From a virus, in the IMG/VR virus record IMGVR_UViG_3300025648_000015, positions 1-64,000 of that record: 64,000 nucleotides of DNA, one strand, 5' to 3'. The number at the start of each line of letters is the position of its first letter. Within the stretch, counting starts at the first letter, position 1. The translations under genes were made by a program, and so were the position numbers. This document shows positions 63,617 to 64,000 of this stretch, in pieces. The notes under the pieces are model-generated. The model was not told where the DNA came from. It saw only the letters and a list, made by a program, of their open reading frames with translations, and did no database searches.

Positions 63617-64000
63617 ATGGATACTAAAATTGATTATAAATGGCAAAAAGAGTCTGCCTGTAAAGGAATGGATATTGAGTTGTTCTATCCATCGCATGGT
63701 AAAGCTCCATCAAAACAACTATCAGACAAATGCGATGGTTGTCCAGTATCCACACAATGCCTTGATCATGCACTCAAATATGAAGAATATGGGCATTGGG
63801 CTAATACAGGACCAACTGAACGTAGAGAATTACGTAATAAACTTGGCATAGAATTGGTTAATATTAATATTGCGTTTCTAAATAATCAATATATTGAAGA
63901 AGAAGAAAAAGTTGAATCTACTTCTATAAAAATTAAAGGACGTGGTCGTAGACCAGCAGATTGTGGGACACGTTCTGGTTATGGTGCACACAGGCGAAAA
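63617..64000 (+). CDS. WhiB-like iron-sulfur protein, 3'-truncated by window
   Basis: The frame from ATG 63617 is open to the end of the window (128 codons). The four cysteines in ACKG, CDGC and QCLDH, then GHWANTGPTERRELR, match the WhiB family, whose [4Fe-4S] centre controls transcription in Actinobacteria and their phages. After residue 110 is a basic segment GRGRRPADCGTRSGY, a second Cys-containing tail seen in several actinophage WhiB-type and zinc-ribbon proteins. The ribosome binding site is weak. The structured RNA ends 16 bases upstream. Confidence 0.8.
   Translation, partial: MDTKIDYKWQKESACKGMDIELFYPSHGKAPSKQLSDKCDGCPVSTQCLDHALKYEEYGHWANTGPTERRELRNKLGIELVNINIAFLNNQYIEEEEKVESTSIKIKGRGRRPADCGTRSGYGAHRRK

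Overview
The window is a contiguous piece of the structural and late region of a contractile-tailed (myovirus-type) bacteriophage genome. Every gene I can support is on the + strand, and neighbours are packed tightly, often with TAATG, ATGA or taaATG junctions. Both ends of the window cut a gene. Three things point to an actinobacterial host: a WhiB-type iron-sulfur protein (63617 onward), an Rpf-like cell-wall lysozyme with a signal peptide (62870-63262), and two genes with a -10 element placed exactly as in the leaderless mRNAs common in Actinobacteria. The DNA looks AT-rich by eye, which would fit a low-GC aquatic actinobacterium better than a high-GC soil genus. The host assignment is inference.

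Layout. (1) 1-9567: ten genes, several large, rich in paired CxxC motifs (DnaJ-type zinc knuckles in some), functions unknown. (2) 9580-17228: head module, with portal, two small membrane proteins (one DUF1003-like), prohead protease, a zinc-ribbon protein, an acidic probable scaffold, a probable decoration protein and the major capsid protein. (3) 17389-20230: small probable virion proteins. (4) 20279-27425: a 1997-residue tail fibre with YadA-like head repeats and a C1q-like domain, then a protein carrying ten (F/Y)FPP tetrapeptides between Cys/Tyr-rich blocks. (5) 27442-32901: accessory cassette of two pairs of paralogous small genes, a zinc protein, a sulfotransferase, two 2-oxoglutarate/Fe(II) oxygenases of different families, a PrmC-like methyltransferase and an APS-kinase-like P-loop kinase. 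(6) 33010-38959: a basic protein built of about 29 copies of a 20-residue repeat, an NlpC/P60 lysin candidate, and fibre/adhesin proteins with Fn3-like and polyglycine domains. (7) 38968-60880: neck genes, tail sheath, tail tube, tail assembly chaperone pair with a canonical -1 slippery heptamer, tape measure, hub with an internal NlpC/P60 domain, tail-collar protein, gp25-like wedge, J-like wedge and large baseplate/fibre proteins. (8) 60912-64000: SNF2-like helicase, Rpf-like protein, a small protein, a strongly structured putative RNA, and whiB.

How it fits together. The head genes and the neck/tail genes are separated by about 22 kb of fibre, modification and lysis genes. The APS kinase could make PAPS, the sulfate donor that the neighbouring sulfotransferase needs, and the two oxygenases and the methyltransferase sit in the same run of nearly abutting genes directly downstream of the fibre genes. 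I infer a small-molecule or protein modification system whose target may be the fibre or the (F/Y)FPP protein. No terminase, integrase, DNA polymerase, tRNA or CRISPR array was found here; the terminase probably lies upstream of position 1.
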